64,000 bases of DNA, taken from contig OY482865.1 in NCBI GenBank assembly GCA_960531495.1, forward strand, positions 10,122,629 through 10,186,628, given 5' to 3'. Below, piece after piece: positions 1 to 14,206 of the stretch (position 1 is the stretch's first letter; the number at the start of each line of letters is the position of its first letter). A program made the translations under genes and the position numbers. Under the pieces are notes generated by a model. The model was not told the DNA's origin. It saw only the letters and a program-made list of their open reading frames with translations, and searched no databases. This DNA is from Zeus faber (taxonomy: Eukaryota > Chordata > Actinopteri > Zeiformes > Zeidae).

Positions 1-1146
1 GCGAGGTCGAAAGTGTTACCAGTCCAACAGTCCACTGCTGTACATTGCAAAACATCAATGTACGAAGAAGAAAGAAATCGCACCAAGCCACATTTTCCAC
101 CAGCGGTTTTCACTGAGAAGATTCCTTCATACAAGCAAAAAAACTAGCTCGTCATGGACATTGTTTTATAGTCTCACCCTAAAAAAGCCATTTGCCAAAC
201 ACTGTTCGTCTAATTCAAGGCAATGTTTCGTGATATCCCTGTGAGCGCGGAGGATCAGAGACAGTCGCTCAGCCGCTCTCCTTGTAAAAGTTACAAATCC
301 CATTAAGAAAAGTTACTTCAATATGTAACCAGCCGTAGGATGCACATAATTCTTGGCCGGTCAATTTCACTAAAATGCGACTCAAATGGAGCCTGCATGC
401 CCCCCCCCATCCTCCTATTGGTCTGACCCTGGCGAGGAGGCCGCTCCGTGGCCCCGGGCGAGGGTTCAAAACGAGCCCCTCTGGTGCCGCTGAAAGACGC
501 CCTTTGTGGCAAAAGATAAACTGTCCAGCGCCCGAGGAGGAGGAAGAGGAGGAACATTAGCGGCTCTCATTGTGGGGAAATCATTTATCTTCGACAGTAT
601 AACTGTGGCTGCTCACTGATAAACCAATTAAAAACAGACGTCCCCTCAAGTTTATGGGGCCGTTTTATCGCGCGCCCGAAATGAGAGAAATGGAGACGGA
701 CAGACAGCTAGAAACGCTGCTGTGAGAGATATTTACAAATGGCAAAATGTAAATTGCTCATGTACTTGTGAGGTGTCCCATGCGTGTATTAACCTGGGGC
801 AAAAATCCCTTCAATTTCACCATCTCCGTTAAATGAAGGTGTATAGCTTTTGTTGACTCGGGCCATTCAGCTGCTCATTCAGAAATAACCATTTCCGTCA
901 GTCGTGGTCGTTGAGGAAGCATGCGTGTCACAGCGTTCAAATTTAGAAACGCAAAAAGAAGACACGGTATATGCGATCCATTATGCTCTATGTGTCGGGG
1001 ATCGCATTTTCAATGGGTTACATAAATAAAAAAAATAAAAAAAATAAAAAGCTCTTCCGAGTGGACCAACATTCACGTTCTAAAGATAGGACGGCGTTGC
1101 ATAATGTGCAACAGCAACCCTTTGAAAAGCCGTTTTCCATTGAAAG

Positions 1147-1183
<37 letters not shown>

Positions 1184-1960
1184 CCATTCAAAATGGGAGG
1201 ACAATATAAAGGATGGACTCACTGAATAAATAATAGCAAGGGGGAAGAAGAAAAAACAAACTGCTGTGCAATATTCTACTTAGTGTGGACGAAACTTCTA
1301 ATTAAAAAAACCCCCACATTGATATAACTTTAGGTGATAATCAATCGTAGGTGATTGCAGGATGCTTCGCTTCCAGTCGTGTCCTCCTTGAATGAAAACG
1401 TCCTCCTCTGCGAGGGGCTGATGTGAGACTGCTTACGGGAGGCGACCGGGAGGACCCACCAGATCGCTCGCCTTGACCTCTCTGCCTAGAACCGCTCTCA
1501 ATACTCTTAGCACCGCTGCCGTACGTCAGAGCCCAAAAACAAACGTTGCCCCAAATTCCGTGCGTTTCCTGGCGGTGATAAATAATCCTGTTTCATACCA
1601 TCCACACCAAATATACTGTTGCGCAAAAACCGACCGCCTGGTTTGTGCCGCAGGGGGAGCCGATCGCGTCTACACGGCTACAGATTCGGCACCGGCGCCG
1701 CCTGATTCACAAAGTTATTTCCAATAACTGTTGCTTTTATGACAAGGCTTCTACTGCCTCTTATTCTACTGTTTCTACTGTTAAAATTAATAAAAGACTA
1801 ACGATAACGACTCCAATACTATAATGAATATAAGTCTTTACCTCCCGAAGATTACAAATGAAAATGAGACTCCATGTTGCCGTGACATCTAGTTAAATAC
1901 GGATACTACTACTACTAAAAACTTTGGCAGGTCCAAACAAGCAAAAATAAAGAAATCAAT
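1..1960. other. Non-coding flank; part may be a conserved element
   Basis: No ORF with recognisable protein similarity. About 560-910 is low-repeat sequence with AT-rich motifs (a CTGATAAACCAATTAAAA stretch and others), the look of a conserved non-coding element rather than decayed transposon. A pure poly-A run lies at 1151-1179. Confidence 0.35.
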
Positions 1961-2019
1961 TAAAAAATTTTTTTTGGCAAAGCACCGTGACAACCAAAAC
2001 AATAGTTCAATCAGGAGGG

Positions 2020-3290
2020 ACTTCGTCAACACGATGTGGCGGCAGGACTCCACGAAGCCGCCGAGCCCGAACAAAAAAGGAGTCGCCGGCGGGCAACGGA
2101 GACCGCGGTGCCGCCGCCGGCCCCTGAGAGTCGGGCGAGTCGGCTCTGATTGGACGGGGCTGATGAATGCCCCCTGCTGACATTTAGGTCGCCCTCCTGA
2201 CCCAACTCGCAATAAATCCCCGTTCGGTAGGCGGCGGTAACTTTCAATTCACGGTTGAGAATCGACGGCCTCGCTACCATAGGTCCCATTTCCACCGCCA
2301 CCGGATGCATGTTTCATATGCGTCAGAGTTCATGCCGACGTGCGCGGTGGACGGCCTGCGGAGATTATGTCTTAATGCGACTGAGCGATTTGGTGTCTGC
2401 TCCCACTCCGCGTTGGGGCCCCCCGACGCGATTGGACGCCGCCGCCGTAAAGGTCAACGGCCTTTTACATTAGTGATAAGTCCTTTCCCCACAAACCCAT
2501 CCCGGCGACTGCTGAGCCGTGTGGTTTCTTTCTGAGCGGCGGAGGCACAGCTTTGTCCTCTCGGAGCCGGGCCGCAGGGTCTGCGGTGCCTGCTCTGTCG
2601 CTGTTGCATTCTGACCGCCGCCGCGACCCCCCCGAGCGCTCCGCTTCCGTTACAAGACGGGGACCAAAGATACTGATCCAGTTTTTTTTTTCCGACTCGT
2701 AACCACGGCGTCGATCGTTTGGCGGTATTTCGGCGGGCGGCTTTGCGGCGCTTTCATGAGATATTTTACGTTTATGTGGATGTTATGGCCGAGCGGATCG
2801 AACTCGAACAGTCATAAAGTTCCCGTCATGAGGCCTGTAAGACAACATTTAACGATGTCATGACACTACAATAACCCAATCCGAGACGATGTCTAGTCTC
2901 TTATCACTATTTTAGCAAGATACCGCCCGCTCCTGCTACTTTGGTTTTGAATTCAAGAAAACAACAACCCCGTTTCCCTCCCCCCCTCTTCTCACCGTGT
3001 CACGGGACACGGTGTTGGACCCTCCCCGAATTCCGCCATCGGGTTGCATGCGCTCAGTTCATTGGGCTTGGGTGACGGGTGATTTTCAGGGTCGGCGCGG
3101 ATCAGAGGCGGGGGCGGTTTTGACGCTTCCGTATGCGTCGGTGTTACTCTCCGCCCAAATCAGCCCCCATCTCCGCTGCCCGGCTCTCTGCTCTGCGGAG
3201 CACGGATCGCCCCGCGGATGGGCGTTACATCCCCGCAGGGAGGCCGTGCGGTAATTGGCCGCGTTGGCGTTTCCGCGCTGCTTTACCCAG
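2020..3290. promoter_or_regulatory. CpG-rich block, candidate promoter/CpG island
   Basis: CG dinucleotides are visibly far denser here than in the flanks (for example around 2040-2130, 2400-2460, 2560-2660, 3080-3290), and there is no credible coding frame. It could hold a non-coding first exon of nrcam or another promoter. No initiation signal could be proven by reading. Confidence 0.35.
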
Positions 3291-4199
3291 TTCATTTGAA
3301 ACACCCCCACCCCGTCAGATGTCATTTCAATGCACATGCACATTTCAAACCGTGTGGATGAGGAATTAAAAGACACGATGAAAAATGAGTTGAAACGATG
3401 GCTCCAACCAAATTTTCGTTTGAGGTTGTTAAAATGTCCCGGATTCATTCTCACGTAGAATTTATTGCGTTTTTTATTATAACAGCGCCGCGAATAATTA
3501 AGGGTTTGAATGAACTGGCCGGCGGCCAGCAAGGCTTTTGTCGGGGCGACCATATGCTTTACTGGCGATTGTGGATGCGTCTCTTTTCTCATTTCCTTCC
3601 GTAGTGGCGTGATGAGAGACGGAGATATGTCCTCCCTCCAAGGAAACCCAAAATGTGCTTGGACCTCACTGTGTCCCCCAACACCCAAGCACATAGGTTC
3701 ATACGGTGTCGATTCAAGAGAGAGACTCACGTCAGACTGGTCATTTTCAGTGACTTAGACGAATATGCTTTCATTTTAATGCACTGCACGAGTTTTAAGG
3801 TGCTCTTTCCATTTTAGGATGAGGTTTGACATGCAGTAACAAAAAGCCAAGGAATTCTTCCACTTCGTTGCAAAAAACGGGGGAGGGTCAAATCTCATCT
3901 CAGATTTGAGCTGCGCTTTTTTTTATATATTTCGCGTCTGGGCGTCACACGGCACGCCGCTCGGCGCCGTGCCTGTTTGCCCTGTTTTCCTTCAGCCCAC
4001 TCCCTGCGTTTTCGCACCGTAGACACTGAGCCGGGGCTGACCCCCACCCCCGGCCCACTCCGGCTCTCCTACACTCTCTCTCTCTCCACCGCGATCCGTG
4101 ACTCACAAAGCCCATTTAACCTTTACCCAGCCAACTGTAAACCAGTGCCGCATGCCTCGTTTCTACCCTCGCTGGCTGCGGGCACTAAACATCACACTA

Positions 4200-4231
<32 letters not shown>

Positions 4232-7064
4232 ACTTCCTTCCTCTTCAGATGCAATCGTTTTCCTCTAAGTGTGTTTAGAATGCGCAGCACTTAACCTCAC
4301 ATACTGCAAGATGCCTTTGCCTCGGTCGTATCTTGCCTCTTTAAAATCTCATTCGTCAAACCACATATAGAAAGGTTTCCCTCGATTAAGGGGGGGGGGG
4401 GGTCTATTATGCTTTTAATTATTTTCTATCATACTGTCTGTACGATGTTACGATGTGGGATGTTCATATCGTGGCCAAAGTGTCAAATAACGAGGTAAAC
4501 TAATGACAAAGTCTTCGCCGTGAGCAAAACGCTGAGGCTTCCGACCACTCCGAACGCTCCGTTTCCAATGGCTTATTTATTTTTATTTTTTACCTCCTGC
4601 TCCGCAAGCACGGCACCGGGCGTCGGGACAAGCTTTTCAAACGAGGCCTTGTAGATCTAATATGAGTGACGAGTGATGCAGCAACTGGATTGCTTGATTT
4701 TCTCGGCTCAAATTTACTCTGAAACAGATTTTGGTGGACTGGTGAGGTGAAATAAGTCGAGGTTCGCGGGCTGAATACAACGGAACCTGGACGGTAAGCC
4801 TCAACCCCATTGCGTCACACACCCCGGGAACTTGTGCTCAAACCCCATTGGCGCACAGAACTAAAAAAAAAAAAACCCCAACGTCTTTTGGGGACCTCAG
4901 AGACCGAGATAAACTTGCTGGAAATGGGCATAATAGGCCCCCTTTAAAAATGAGGCAAAAGCGGACAAACAGAAAGACAGAGCGTCATCTCAAAAGCCCG
5001 TCGGCCAAAATTCCCATTCGCTGTTAAACCAACCGTTCACCGTCGTACCCGGAGCTAGCCGTACAAAAGGGCCATTAATAAGAGTAAGGGGAGGAAAGTA
5101 TCGTGCTTTTCCCACGCTGGCTGCTTCCTGGTCAGGCTGGCTATCAGGTGTCCTGGGAGTGTCTTCTAGCCATTGGATTGCCTTCAATGGTCCTGTTTGC
5201 TCATAGATGACAGTTACTGGTGTCTTCCAGTGCAATCATGAGAGCGATCAACAAGGCTGTGGTTTAGTTTTTTCTACAGATGGCACCGCGCCACTGTTTT
5301 CGTTTTTCCATACCCATACACGTTCGGCCACACACCGCTACTGTTGTTATTGGTTCTTATTATTTTTATTAATTTATTGTCCCTTCGATATTCGATCCAT
5401 CGTTTTTTTTTTTTTGTTCTTTTTTTTGCCGGCACCCTGTCTATCTATCTATATCCATCCATCCCTCCCTCCCTCCCTCCCTCCCTCCCCGCCTCCTTCC
5501 CTCCCTCCCTCCCTCCATCTGTCTGTCTTGTGTCCTGTGGCTTTGGATCTGCTGCTGCATCCCTCTCCTCCCTTCTTTCTTCTGGGCCCGTCTGAACATT
5601 TCAGACAGGACCTGAGGGACGGGCGTCTGGCCTACATTTGAAGACCAATCAGCCGAAATTTTTAAATAGGCTACTTCTCTCCTTGCGCACGGTAGGCCAA
5701 TGACAAAGGCGGGACTTCATAAATGCTTCATCGACGTTGAAGCTACGTGGAAGTGTCTGGTTTATCTGGAACAGCTTCATTTTGTACCGGACCGGGACTC
5801 GCTTCACGTCGCCGTGGGGGCCTTCTCCGTCCAACGAGTCTCCTTTTGGTCGAAGATACAGGAGCTTTTTCTAATGCAATCTGGGGGGCGAGGGCGCTTG
5901 AGTTGAATTACGACCATGCACGACCAAATTCAACCAAACGGTAGAGCGATTTCTTTTTCACCTCCGTTCCTGGCTCTTTTGTCACGCGCGTACCGTAACC
6001 CTCGGCTTGTCGGGCCCGCAATGTTTTTAAACCGTTGGTGGGGAAAATCGCCACGAGAGCGCAATCCAAAGACCGCCTGACTTCCTAGGGTAGATATTCT
6101 TGCGACACGACACGCATTTTGAGACACCGACGAACCGGGATGACTGCTGAATTCATGGGGTGAAGGTCGATAGAGGTCCTGCGCGGTCCACGTCCGCGTG
6201 TGGGGGCACAGTGACGTGCTGGAGGACGCCCATCCAGATTGGCTGCCCGGGCAGGTTCCCCCAGAGACTCGCGGTCTTCAGAGAGAGAGAGAGAGAGAGA
6301 GAGAGCCGGATTGAATAATTGATGTCCGGCTGCACGTATACGCAAATCTGCCTCTTATCGGCGCGTTTGGGAGCACCGCCGCCGCCGCTTTGGTCTTTTC
6401 GAAGCCCATCCGCAAAACCGCCGGCCGGCCGATGGGATATTGAACAGCTTCCTGTCGTGGCTCTCAGAATCGTCACCCGTGATTCAACAGGGTCGTACTT
6501 TGCATCGTCGGGGATAAAGTATCCCTTATTTTATTTAATTTTTTTCCCCGCCAGCGAGATTGAGAAAGGTACACGGGCTGAAAAGGGGAGGGTGTTCTGT
6601 CTGTGTTCAGAGGTTTTCTATTGCGCCCTGTCATCTTTATTGGCTCCGTGCACCAGCGCGGGCGTCAGAGATCCTCTGTCCTCCGTCACGATGGTGTGGC
6701 ATCGGAAGTGCGGAAGGAAATAGGAGAACCCACAGCAGGTGCAGGCTCCTGAAACTAGCATCCATAGCATCGACCTCAATATGATTAAACATATACACAG
6801 AAAGAATACACAGAAACATTCATTTGGATTCTGCGTATAATTCGTGTTTTTTCGTTTTGACGCGGCCCGTTCCCAGTTCTCATGGTTCGCTCTCGCCTCC
6901 TTACGCTTTGGGCGGAGTTTGCGCTTCAACGCGCTGATCGATTACGTGTATCGGGTATCTTAAATCGGTAGGTGTCAGCACATGGGGTTGCACTGACACC
7001 GCGCCTATTGATTATAGGATTAGTTTTGGGGCCCGGAGGGCATCAGAGTGGCGGAGAGCAGGGG

Positions 7065-7095
<31 letters not shown>

Positions 7096-7900
7096 ACAGC
7101 TCCATGATCCGGCGCAAGCTCATTAACAAAGGCCGGATGGAGTTAAGTGGGTTAACTCAGTTGACACTGGTGGGTGAAAGGACTGGCGACGGGGAAGTGC
7201 GAATGGCCCCCGTCCTCCCTCCGCCGCCCCCGCCCGCCACGGGGCAGTGCGGCTGTTGTCAGCCGACGGGTGGACGTGCCGCGGAGGGACACGTGGAAGT
7301 CCTGCCTACGCAGCTTGCGAGGCACTCTGGGAAGGAGTGCCAGCGAACGGCCTCAAGCTCGGTTTTTCACCTGCTGGCTGCTGAAATGTGACTCCTGCTC
7401 TGATTCATCTTTTGGAACAGATGCAGTCGGGGGAACAGTGAATGGAGAGCAGGTATAGGAGTACTGTATATAGCACAGTACATGCGCTTATATGTGATAT
7501 TTCATCCTCACAAGGTACCATTCCAAAGCTGAACCTTAAATCTGTCGGTAAAGCTTCCGCGGCAGCAGGAGATGTACGTATTCTCTGCTGTGTTTGCCGC
7601 TTTTTAAAAAAAATTTTTTTTCATTTCTCAACAAAACAAGACAAATTGCATCACCAACAAATAGGAAATACAGTGACTCCCAGCGTTTTTCATTCAGTGC
7701 GGACTGACCCTGTGTAAACCCCGGCCTGGTATGCCACTGGGAACCCTCATTAGCTCCGATAGCATCTGTTTTTAGAGTAGCATGGAGTGCTGACTGGGGC
7801 CTTTGTATAGAGATGGCTGGTCCACCTCTTGTGTAGCAGGGTCCATGGTGTCTGGCCGGCCATCGGCTCAGCACCAGTCTCCAAAAGGCAACGGAGCCCT
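3290..7900. other. Non-coding stretch with simple repeats
   Basis: No gene recognised. Contains (CT)n at 4199-4230, a G run at 4390-4402, (TCCC)n at about 5455-5516, (GA)n at 6281-6305 and a T run at 7069-7092. The rest is unique-looking sequence. Confidence 0.6.
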
Positions 7901-7915
7901 GTGGGCAGCAGTGAA

Positions 7916-8034
<119 letters not shown>

Positions 8035-8557
8035 TCCACGTCCGTGCGTGTGCGGAGCTTGTGAAAGGGAAGACTGATTGATAGTCCTCTTTGCCGAAAA
8101 CCCTCTAATTTGGCAGCCACAATACACAGCTTAGCAAAACATGTGGCGTTTTCCTCCCGACGCTGCTAATCACGTCTACTAAGGGATTCCGGGGCTTAAG
8201 TAAAAAATGTTGACAAGCTTCAAACACACAGCGGCTCGGCCACAGCCACGGCGTGCGGACGATAAAGCGGTATTCCTATAGTTATTCTAAAGCCCACAGT
8301 AGTCAGTACCGGTGCGAAAAACTGCAATTCGGCGATACATGCATCATGCAAAATGATGGAAAATGGCCTAATTTGACGCAGCTACAGTATTGATTGCCGC
8401 GTTTTTTTTTTGTTTTTGCGATTTGTCAACACCGCGTCTCTTTGTGTCGCGGCCCCCGCCCAATGCGACCGCTTCGCAAAGGCTTGGCGGTGTCTACGCG
8501 ACAGGGAGCGAAGGCACCGACCGTGATGATTGCGTCGAAATGCAACACTTTGCGTGC

Positions 8558-8629
8558 ACGCACACACACGCACACGCACACACACATGCACAAACACACA
8601 CACACACGTCTTTTTTTTTTTTTTTTTTT
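8558..8629. repeat. Imperfect (CA)n followed by a T run
   Basis: CA-type repeat to about 8608, then about 19 T. Confidence 0.9.
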
Positions 8630-10516
8630 GGGATCCACTTTTGGAATGGATCCTTTCACTGGATTAACTCTAAAGACTGACGTGTTCAGTCGTTAGTAAG
8701 TCACCGAAAGGTGGATTCACGGCTCTGGATCTCCTACCGGCCTGGGGGGGTCCCCTGATGCCTCCTATCGATCCCCTGAAACGGGAACAGGCTTCAGCCT
8801 CCCTCGTCTCCCTTGTCCCGCAGGCTGAAGTTAGTCATGATAATTAGAAACAACGATGCATGTTGTCCATCTTGAGATTTAAAAAAAAAAAAAGAAAAAA
8901 ACATCAATTTTGGCTGCTGTGGTAGCAGGTGTTGTCTGTACAAGCGTGAAGGCTTATGACCTGCAAACTTTGCCTCGTGGCGAAACAACAATATTGGCCC
9001 TTAAAAACCTGCATTCCGCCGCTGCGCACGGAAGCAGGTGCCACGAAAACGAGTCCTCACACTGCGGACATTGCTCGGAAAGGATGAATAAATTGAAAGC
9101 GGAATTTGCCGTTCGGCCCGTTTGAGTGCTTTCCATATACGTAGCTTTGAAATTGAGACTCCGCCATTATTGTAATGGACATTTTGTCCCTGAAAGTAGT
9201 TATTGGTGGGAAACAGGGAAAAGGGGGAAGAGGTTGACGACGGACGGAGTGGTGGGACATTGTGTCGGAACCGCCTCTTGAAATATTGATTTATTTTCTT
9301 TCCTCCTCCGCTTTGGAAGGCGCGCGAGGATGCCAGGGGAAGAATTTCTTCCGTGGCTGCTCAACACATTTACATTCCTGTCAGACAATGAGGTCGTCGG
9401 GACCTCGCCGCTAAGGCTTCGGCATCTTCTTCTTATTGTTTCTCCAAAGTGAAAACAGTGAAAACAGGACCTCTCACTCTGGCATTGGCACGGGGCATTG
9501 CAATGCTTGACCCACTATGCTGTTGAATGGAGAACATAACTTCAAAACTGTCTGTCCTCACTTTCCTGGTAGATATCCTCATTGTATTGCATTGTATTGT
9601 ATTGTATTGCATTGCATTGCATTGCATTGCATTGCATTGTACACTATGTCCTACCCACGGAGCCAATGCATGAACAAAATGAAAGCCCTCTACCCTTGAC
9701 AGTATAATTGTCATTATCTACCTGATTATGTCGGAATTTTTTTCCTACTATCCTCTGCAAATCATATTGAGAAGAACGAGCGAGCAAGGGGATAGTGGCA
9801 CGCAGCCAAAACATTAACTCCCACCGTGACCCCCGACATACTCAGGGGTAGGGAGTAGAGTGGAGAGAGCAGACGTGTGGTTTTCGGCTCTGTCCATCGG
9901 ATTTGACTGCAGGTCACCGGTGCAGTTGCATTGACACTTTGTTTAATGGAAATAAGGACAAAGCGGGCAGGTGTTTAAGTGTTTGTGCATGGAACATTTA
10001 TGCCCACGTGTATTTTTTCAATGTCACGCCGTAATGATTCCAAACGCCGCGGCAGGAAACCAGTGGCGTTGTCGCCGACTAAACCTTGACGGCCGTTCAA
10101 ATACGACCGCCCAGCGCAGGTGCGCCTTCATCTTTTACTCCGTCTGGAAAATGGAAAGCCGTGTTTTTTTTGTTTTTTTGGGTTGTTTTTGTTGTTGTTG
10201 TTTCATTGAACCTCTTTTCAGAGCCCCTAAAATCGAACCCAATCACTGGGGTCGTAAATTGTAAAGGAAACCGCCGCCCAATGGTCTTCTGTTTATTTTG
10301 CATTGAGAGTGAGAGACAAATGCGCCTTGTTACACAGGCAGAGGCAAAAGCAAACAAAAATATGTATCGGAGAATGCCGGTGGATGGATGGCATCGCATT
10401 TTGTTTATTTTAGAGGCTCATTTTGGAGACACTCCCATTCCGGGATGGACGCTTAATGTCAATAAGTCTAACAAGTCTTGTGATGTACACGGTTGGTACT
10501 TGCACACGCACACACA

Positions 10517-10558
<42 letters not shown>

Positions 10559-12360
10559 CACACACACAACCTTTGTGTTCCCTTAGCGTTCCCTTAGTGT
10601 TTCTAATTAATGTTTCTAATATTGGCAAACCTAATTTATTCACTCCCTTTCTGTCGGTCTCCGTGCCGGTGGGGAAGATACGCAGTCAATATTAGATGTC
10701 TCCCGGGGTTCCTATGGGGCCTATACACTCCTCTATTTGTCCACTTTCATAAGAATCTTCATTTCCGTCTCCCTTCTTCCTTTGCTGTCTGGGTTTCTTC
10801 TTTGTCTTCCCCTTTTTCTCCCCTTTTGTGTCTCCAGTCATATAGGTTTGGTCCCACGGTCGCCTGCTCGCACGGCTTCATGATTGCACTCTGCAAAGGA
10901 AAAGTGTATATCTCACTAAGTCGTTGATGGTCGTGTTGAGACCACTATTTGGATGAATATTGTTGTAAAAGTGAAACCTTACCTCTGGTTAGATCCGTTT
11001 TAGGTATATAGCATTATAGGTTTATTGTTATTACCTAGTTTACTTTTTTAAAATGTTATTATTATTTTTTTTTTTTACCTTAATAATTAATTCATTAATT
11101 AATTGGAAAAAAAAAAAACATTTCTGCCACACAAACCTGTGTTGTCTCCATTGCCACCTCCTCTTGGAAGCCTGGCTTTGACGATATAGATTGCTTTATG
11201 TGCAAAACTTTTCACTAGTGCATCGTGTCCATGTTCCTCTACAGAAGAGAGAAAGCTATGATTGTTTCCGTGAATGGAAAAAGTCGGAACCGGGCGCGGA
11301 CGAGCATTTATTTTTCCTGGCGGCACGAAGGTAAAAGTTAAAAATATGGGCTGTTAATTTGCTGCGACTGCATTTAATTTAATTGTGATTATATCCCCAT
11401 GTGTGATATATATATTTTTTTTTCCCTCATGAGAAAAAGAAGGTGAATATCTGAGGAAACCCACACGTCCTTAAAAGGCGTCCTGAGCGGTGTGAGGTTT
11501 GAGCTTTCCTCTGCCGTGACGTGCAGGGGCGCACTCCCGCGGCGGTGGCGGCGGCCTCGGTTCGAGCTCGTTCCGTTGGCGTCCTGACCAATTTACAACC
11601 CCTCACCCGTAAATCAAGGAAAGGACTCCGGTGGAAATGAACGCACATGTGTCACTTGAAGACGTGCAGACCTGACGCGGGGAGAAAGACGGGGCAAGAG
11701 GAGACTGAAACAGTTTTTTTTTCCCCGACGTCTCCTCCTACCATTCGTTTCACACCAAATACCGAGCACCTGGCCCCGTTCTGCAAGGCTGGGCCTGTCT
11801 CTCTTTATCCTTCTCTTCTTATCTATAAATAACGCTTATCTTCCGCCATAGCCGGTTTTTATCCTCCGATTAAAGTCTGTGTTTCCTTTGACGGCGACGG
11901 GCCTTCTCAGGATGTTTAACTCAGTGTTTCACGTGTCGGCCTTCATATAGCGGCCACAGCGCGGGGATCAGATGTGCGGGAGCTGTCTCCGCCCCGGACG
12001 GGGGATCCCTCGGCCACGGCTGAACCCGCCCTGGCTGCTGCTCGGGGCTTTCGGTGGCTCGGCGTAAAGTGGAACTTGAGTTAAGACTTGTCGGCGTTGA
12101 CGGGACTGCTGGAGGTGGTTCGGCGCGTTTCATTACCGGAGTATTGCGACCTTTTGTGGAAATCTCAATCATGCATCAAAGTCGGGGCTCTCGGGCCGGC
12201 TCCGGCCCCCTGGAGGGATCCATTTCCGCCCGGCATAATCTATTTTGTGTTTTAACCGTCTTTGAGTGTTCTCCAACATTTCCAGTGGTGGTAGTAGTAG
12301 CCAGGAACAGATTGCCCTGCAGGAGCATAGTACCAGTCAAAGCCAAACAGGGTTTGGACA
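8630..12360. other. Non-coding stretch, no gene seen
   Basis: Unique-looking sequence with a short pentanucleotide array (9581-9640) and a CA repeat (about 10501-10568). CpG-richer patches occur at about 11510-11600 and 11930-12230. No coding exon could be supported. Confidence 0.55.
9581..9640. repeat. Pentanucleotide (ATTGT/ATTGC)n, 12 units
   Basis: Twelve consecutive five-base units alternating ATTGT and ATTGC. Confidence 0.95.
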
Positions 12361-12369
12361 CGACATTTA

Positions 12370-13260
12370 ACGAAAACTCTGGTCAACTCTGCCACCTCCA
12401 GTTCAGCCACCTGCCTTTTTGTCAGTGCCACCGCCTCTAAACCGTACAACATGGCTGGTCTCACTACCGTCCTGTAGACCTTCCCCTTCACTCTTGCTGG
12501 AACCCTTCTGTCACAGATCACTCAGGACGCTCTTCTCCACCCACTTCGCCCTGTCTGTACTCTCTTCTTCACCTCTCTCCCGCGCTCTCCACTGCTTTGG
12601 ATGGTCGACCCCAAGTACTTGAACTCAGGCCTCCCTCCCATTCAGGCACATGTATTCTGTCTTACTCCTGCTGACTTCCATTCCTCTTCTCTCTAATTAA
12701 TGCCTCCACTTCTCCGGGCTCTCCTCAGCCTGCTCCCTACTCTCGCTACAGATCACAATGTCATCCGCAAACATCGTAGTCCACGGAGACTCCTGCCTGA
12801 TCTCATCTGTTAACCTGTCCGTCACCTCTGCAAACAAGAAAGGGCTCAGAGCTTCTCCTTGATGCAATCCCACCTCCACTTTGAATGCCTTCGTCAGGCC
12901 TACTGCACACCTTCCCTGCCACCCCCGACTTCCTCATGCAATACCACACTTCCTCTCTCGGCACCCCTATCGTATGCTTTCTCTAAATCTAAGAAAGACA
13001 CAGGGCAACTCCCTCTGGCCTTCCCTGTACTTTTCCATCAACATTCTTAAAGCAAACATTGCATCTGCAGTGCTCTTTCCTGGCATGAAACCACACTGCT
13101 GCCCCCCTGATCCCCACCTCTCCTCTTAACCTAGCCTCCACTACCCTTTCCCATAGCTTTATGCTGTGGCTGATCAACTTTATTCCCCTGTAGTTACTAC
13201 AGCTCTGTAAGTCTCCCTTATTCTTCAATTGATCCAGTATTGAGACAATATTGGGACAAT
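12370..13260 (-). mobile_element. Decayed non-LTR retrotransposon (RTE-like LINE), reverse transcriptase fragment
   Basis: Reading the - strand gives consecutive pieces of a LINE reverse transcriptase in different frames: KNKGDLQSCSNYRGIKL and KLWERVVEARL (about 13120-13220), EVGLHQGEALSPFLFAEV, the catalytic motif MFADDIVICSES (FADDI at about 12757-12771), then GKVYRTVVRPAMLYGLEAV and ALTKRQVAELEVAEL (about 12390-12500). The order matches an intact RT but the frame is broken several times and the 5' portion is missing. The clade (RTE-like) is judged from memory of similar fish elements. Not functional. Confidence 0.85.
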
Positions 13261-13568
13261 AGCTTGAGCCAACTGCCACGCACTGAGGTGCAATAACATA
13301 GTTATAGGGCCTTCGCGGTCGCCGAAGAACGTGGTCCCGAGCGCCTCATTGTGCGACTTGTTGCAGCTCGGTAACTGGAGTTTCCCTTGAACGCCTTTGA
13401 ACCTGCATTGTTGTTGTGTATTCACTTATCAAACTATTTCCCAGCACTGGTCTATGAGGATTAGCTGGCAGCATTCCTACCTTGATTCTGGAGTCCTGTT
13501 CAGTCACTCTGTATGCAGTGCTTCCCTGCAGTGGGGTTCATCTGTTGACTTTCTCATCTGTGGGACAG

Positions 13569-13695
<127 letters not shown>

Positions 13696-14161
13696 CATTC
13701 ATTTGCGTGCGTGTAGGTGCTAATGGAGGTTTCACAGTCTGTATTCCTGAAGTCTAGCCTTGGGTGGTATTTCCCTGCACTCTGTGGATAACCCACATTA
13801 ACATACAAATCAAACACTGGCAGGTGTGTGTGTGTCTGTGTGTTTATGTGTGTGTTCGCATGTGTGTGTTCGCATGATTTAATGGAGCCCTGCCTCAGGG
13901 GACGATGTATTTCATTTGATATAATGACATTCAGAATGCAACCTTCTCCATTCATCATCCATGTTTTTCTTAGGTAGAGGATTGATGGAGTCTCGTTTTG
14001 TTTTTTGGTTTTTTTTTTGTTGATAACCTGCTCTTCTTCTATCAGTCTTTCTCCTTTTCTTTCCCACGCTCTCTGTCGCCCTTTCTCCCCAACACTTCCC
14101 TCGATCCCATTTTCCCCATCTCTGACAGTAATTCTACCCCTCTGTCATACTTAATTGAACC

Positions 14162-14204
<43 letters not shown>

Positions 14205-14206
14205 TT
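14162..14206. repeat. (TTTC)n microsatellite
   Basis: About eleven TTTC units in a pyrimidine-rich stretch. Confidence 0.95.

Noticed and set aside
3086-3730. 214-codon ORF on the minus strand
   Set aside because: Lies partly in CpG-rich sequence, has no recognisable domain and no exon structure; long open frames are common in CpG-rich DNA.
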